Shown: positions 61,541 to 64,000 of the stretch, in pieces
Layout: every line of letters begins with the position of its first letter
How positions within the stretch are numbered: the stretch's first letter is position 1
DNA from: Asticcacaulis solisilvae
GTDB taxonomy: Bacteria; Pseudomonadota; Alphaproteobacteria; Caulobacterales; Caulobacteraceae
Reading direction: 5' to 3'
DNA: 64,000 nucleotides
NCBI RefSeq assembly: GCF_017875235.1
Contig: NZ_JAGGMI010000011.1
Span: 1 to 64,000 of the forward strand
Notes under the pieces: model-generated
Database searches by the model: none
What the model was told of the DNA's origin: nothing
The model's input: only the letters and a program-made list of their open reading frames with translations
Translations under genes and position numbers: made by a program

Positions 61541-62569
61541 ATGCCCGATACGCACAGCGCCTCTGCCCTCGACGCCTTCGTTTCCGCCCTGCCCAAGGCG
61601 GAACTGCACCTGCATATCGAAGGTTCGCTGGAGCCGGAGCTGATGTTCGCGCTCGGCAAGCGCAACCGCATCGACCTGCCGTTCGACAGCGTCGAGGCGG
61701 TGCGGGCGGCTTACGACTTCTCGAACCTGCAGGATTTCCTCGACATCTACTATCAGGGCGCCAATGTGCTGCGCGAGGAGGAGGATTTCTACGATTTGGC
61801 GATGGCCTATTTCCAAAGGGCAGCCGCCGATCACGTCCGCCATGCCGAGATCTTCTTCGATCCGCAAACCCACACCGATCGCGGCATCCCCTATTCCGTC
61901 GTCATCGAAGGCCTGCTGCGCGCCGCGAAAGACGCCGAAGCCTTGGGCCTGTCGGTGTCGATCATCCACAGCTTCCTCAGGCACTTGAGCGAAGAGGCAG
62001 CGTTCGAGAGTCTTAAGATGGCCGGGCCCTATCTCGATCAGATTCTGGGCATCGGGCTCGATTCGTCCGAGGTCGGCCATCCGCCGGCGAAGTTCGCCCG
62101 CGTCTTTGCCCGCGCCCGCGATATGGGGCTGAAGCTCACCTGCCACGCCGGCGAGGAAGGCCCGCCGGAATACGTCTATGAGGCGCTGGACCTGCTGAAG
62201 ATCGACCGCATCGATCACGGCAACCGGTCGCTGGAAGACCCGGATCTGGTCGCGCGCATCGTCCGTGACGGGCTGACGCTGACGGTCTGTCCGCTGTCGA
62301 ATCACAAGCTGTGCGTGGTCGAAAGCTTACGCGACCACCCCATTCCGCTGATGCTGAAATACGGCCTGAAGGCGACGATCAATTCCGACGATCCGGCCTA
62401 TTTCGGCGGCTATGTGAACGACAACTTCAAAGCCCTGACACGGCTGGGCCTGATCGGCCGCGACGACTGCCTGACCCTGGCCCGCAACAGCATCGCAGGC
62501 TCCTTCGCCGTCCCTGAGCGCAAGGCGCAGTTAATGGCTGAAATCGAGGCGTACGCGGCCACGCGCTGA
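61541..62569 (+). CDS. Adenosine deaminase-family enzyme, probably adenine deaminase
   Basis: A 342-residue metal-dependent aminohydrolase. Zinc ligands are in ELHLHIEGS (HxH), TCHAGEEGP (His and catalytic Glu), RIDHGNRS and NSDDPAYFGGY (Asp). The segment GLDSSEVGHPPAKF replaces the GxELG region of true adenosine deaminases and is shared with bacterial adenine deaminases such as Pseudomonas PA0148 (recalled), so conversion of adenine to hypoxanthine is the more likely reaction. The gene overlaps the convergent membrane protein gene by 39 bases at its end. AAAGG stands about 9 bases before the ATG. Confidence 0.88.
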   Translation: MPDTHSASALDAFVSALPKAELHLHIEGSLEPELMFALGKRNRIDLPFDSVEAVRAAYDFSNLQDFLDIYYQGANVLREEEDFYDLAMAYFQRAAADHVRHAEIFFDPQTHTDRGIPYSVVIEGLLRAAKDAEALGLSVSIIHSFLRHLSEEAAFESLKMAGPYLDQILGIGLDSSEVGHPPAKFARVFARARDMGLKLTCHAGEEGPPEYVYEALDLLKIDRIDHGNRSLEDPDLVARIVRDGLTLTVCPLSNHKLCVVESLRDHPIPLMLKYGLKATINSDDPAYFGGYVNDNFKALTRLGLIGRDDCLTLARNSIAGSFAVPERKAQLMAEIEAYAATR

Positions 62570-63106
62570 CTGGGGCCTCCCCGGACGCGCGGTCTTTTGC
62601 CCGGCCATGCGGGCATCGAGAAAATTACCGAAGGCCGTCGAGATCAGGACGACGAGCAGTCCCCCCGTCAGCAGGGCGCCGCCTAAATAAAGGGCCTGGA
62701 TGTCGAACACCGCCCTTTGCCGCCACGCCAGTATGCCGGCGCTGATCAGGAAGGCGACCACGGCGCGCGGCGTATAGCCTTTTGGGCCGCGTAGCCCTGC
62801 GAAGATCGAGGTGAAGAGGTAGAAGCTCCAGAAATAAAGGTGGATGCCGACCAGCCAGCCGGCCGCCACCCAGGCCTTCCAGACATAGGAAGCGTAGGAG
62901 CCGCCCATGAAGGCATTGGTGATGAAGGCCGCCTCATCGAGCGAGGCGTACCATTGCGATTCCGCGCCCGCGACAAAGGTGTCGAAAGTCTGGTAGCTGG
63001 CAAGGTCGGTCGGCAGCAGGAACTTCACGCCCAGCAAAAGCAGGACGAACAGCTGCCACTCCAGCAGCTTCTCGGCGATCCAGGCGATGAAGCGCCGGAA
63101 GGTCAT
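62531..63106 (-). CDS. Hypothetical membrane protein
   Basis: A 191-residue protein with four or so hydrophobic segments (LFVLLLLGVKFLL near 18, AAGWLVGIHLYFWSFYLF near 82, VVAFLISAGILA near 120 and LGGALLTGGLLVVLIST near 141) and a basic C-terminal tail. I do not recognise a family. AAGGGC stands upstream of the ATG, and the DUF1287 gene lies just upstream (15-base gap), so the two may be cotranscribed. Its last codons overlap the convergent adenine deaminase-like gene; the overlap is small and both frames look real. Confidence 0.75.
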   Translation of the reverse strand: MTFRRFIAWIAEKLLEWQLFVLLLLGVKFLLPTDLASYQTFDTFVAGAESQWYASLDEAAFITNAFMGGSYASYVWKAWVAAGWLVGIHLYFWSFYLFTSIFAGLRGPKGYTPRAVVAFLISAGILAWRQRAVFDIQALYLGGALLTGGLLVVLISTAFGNFLDARMAGQKTARPGRPQSARGRVRLDFSH

Positions 63107-63121
63107 GCTCGCCCTTTCTTG

Positions 63122-63715
63122 CTACACGGCATAGCGATAATGCCCCGTCATCGGATAGCTGAGCAGGTCGTCATTGAGCTGGGTGCCCAGGCCGATATTC
63201 TGGACGACCATTAGCCGCTTGGTCAAGGTCGAGCGCACCTCGCTGACAATGGCGATATGAGGCCGACCACCCGGAAGGTTGGTGATCAGGTCACCCGGCG
63301 TGTAGTCCTCTGGGTTCTGGCTGACCGGCAGACTGCGGCCGAAGCGCGTCAGGAAGACCTGGAGATTAGGCACGCGGCGATGATCGATATTGCTGTCGGG
63401 CCGCTTCAGCCCCCAGGCCTTGGGATAAAGACGGAAGTTCGCCGCCATATCCTCGTGGACGCGCTGCTGCAGGTCGATGCCGATCGTGCGATAGGCGCGG
63501 ATGACGACATCCGTGCACACGCCCTTTTCCAGCGGCACGTCGCCATTAGGATAAGGAATTCGCGTATAGGCGGGATCGTAGGCCAGGGTCTTCGAAATTT
63601 GGCTGTGGGCGCCTTTCAGTAGCAGCGCCGCCTTGCCCTCGACGGCAACAGAGGCGCGCGCGCAGCCGGCTAAACCCAAGGCCGGCAAAGCGGCCAGAAA
63701 TGCCCTTCGATCCAT
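63122..63715 (-). CDS. DUF1287 lipoprotein (YijF-like)
   Basis: A 197-residue DUF1287 protein. It begins with a lipoprotein leader (lipobox LGLAGC, Cys18), then the family features CTDVVIRAYRTIGIDLQ, HRRVPNLQVFLTRFG and PGDLITNLPGGRPHIAIVSE, which include a Cys, a His and an Asp compatible with an NlpC/P60-like cysteine peptidase fold. The family has no established function; a cell-wall amidase or peptidase is sometimes suggested. It should be anchored in the periplasmic face of a membrane. GGAGG lies just before the ATG. It is followed by the hypothetical membrane protein. Confidence 0.9.
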   Translation of the reverse strand: MDRRAFLAALPALGLAGCARASVAVEGKAALLLKGAHSQISKTLAYDPAYTRIPYPNGDVPLEKGVCTDVVIRAYRTIGIDLQQRVHEDMAANFRLYPKAWGLKRPDSNIDHRRVPNLQVFLTRFGRSLPVSQNPEDYTPGDLITNLPGGRPHIAIVSEVRSTLTKRLMVVQNIGLGTQLNDDLLSYPMTGHYRYAV

Positions 63716-63844
63716 TGGCCTCCCCGTGCTGAGACAATCGTGATTAACACGATTTCGCGCATCCGTCGCCGGGCTTTAAGCCACACGCGGACGTCCATAG
63801 TCATGAGAAGGGTTCGTGTTCTAAAAAAGGCGCAGGCCAATATG

Positions 63845-63871
63845 AAAAAGGCCACCTTTTTTCAGGTGGCC
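63845..63871 (-). terminator. Terminator of the entericidin-like gene
   Basis: GGCCACCT (63850-63857) and AGGTGGCC (63864-63871) form a perfect 8-bp stem, followed on the minus strand by TTTTT. It lies 15 bp after the stop codon at 63887. Confidence 0.8.
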
Positions 63872-63886
63872 ATAATCCGTAACGGA

Positions 63887-64000
63887 TTACTTCGTCGCAT
63901 TCTCCATCGCGTTGCCGACGGAGGTGATGTCCTTGCCGACGCCCTTGATGGTGTTGCACGCCGAAATCAAAGGCAGAAGGGCGATCAGGGAAAAAACCAC
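63887..64000 (-). CDS. Entericidin A/B-like small lipoprotein (start outside window)
   Basis: The minus-strand frame is open from the right edge to a TAA at 63887-63889. It gives 38 codons ending the signal peptide in LLPLISAC and continuing CNTIKGVGKDITSVGNAM. The lipobox Cys followed by NT and a short G-V-G-K-D segment is characteristic of entericidin A/B lipoproteins. The visible N-terminus starts inside the hydrophobic leader, so the true start should lie a few codons beyond the window. Entericidins are small membrane lipoproteins linked to stress and lysis control in enterobacteria; their function in alphaproteobacteria is unclear. Confidence 0.75.
   Translation of the reverse strand: MVFSLIALLPLISACNTIKGVGKDITSVGNAMENATK

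Overview
The window comes from a high-GC alphaproteobacterium, most probably a member of the Caulobacteraceae such as Asticcacaulis or a close relative. The reasons are the long TonB-dependent receptors of the Xanthomonas/Caulobacter type used without SusD partners, a tryptophan-halogenase-like gene beside one receptor, Tat-exported polysaccharide enzymes, and palindromic intergenic repeats. This assignment is inference; no rRNA or marker gene is present. No tRNA, rRNA, CRISPR array or prophage was seen.

Layout. 1-1813: edge of an IS1182-like transposase, a PhzF-like gene, and a regulatory gap with a perfect 23-bp palindrome. 1814-6475: TonB receptor plus halogenase-like flavoprotein. 6508-9292: a secreted hypothetical, a zinc alcohol dehydrogenase operon, a candidate small RNA with a C-rich loop, and two palindromic repeats. 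9293-50819: a large locus for breaking down rhamnogalacturonan I (RG-I) pectin and using L-rhamnose. 50872-55900: metE, a sugar porter, and a uracil-DNA glycosylase next to a SRAP abasic-site protein. 56039-64000: ordinary genes (ClC transporter, DUF1275, TetR/SDR pair, fatty-acid hydroxylase, adenine deaminase-like enzyme, DUF1287, entericidin).

How the central locus works. A TonB receptor (17204-20968) would import RG-I fragments. Esterases (SASA type at 22776, CE12 type at 32314, an alpha/beta hydrolase at 10363) would remove acetyl groups. Two GH51 enzymes and a GH43-GH35 fusion would strip arabinose and galactose side chains. A PL26-like lyase, a PL22-like oligogalacturonate lyase, a GH105 and a GH28-like protein would cut the backbone. 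Rhamnose enters by RhaT after RhaM mutarotation. It can then take two routes that are both encoded here: the phosphorylating route (RhaI, RhaK, RhaD-dehydrogenase, with a DeoR repressor) and the non-phosphorylating diketo-hydrolase route (rhamnose dehydrogenase, lactonase, RhmD, 4-dehydrogenase, FAH-family hydrolase, with an IclR regulator). The second route yields pyruvate and L-lactate, and an LldD-type L-lactate dehydrogenase lies within the locus.

The most unusual items are the double rhamnose pathway in one locus, the GH43-GH35 fusion, the candidate small RNA at 9051-9147 beside a perfect inverted repeat, and a 205-bp palindromic MITE-like element at 40721-40925.
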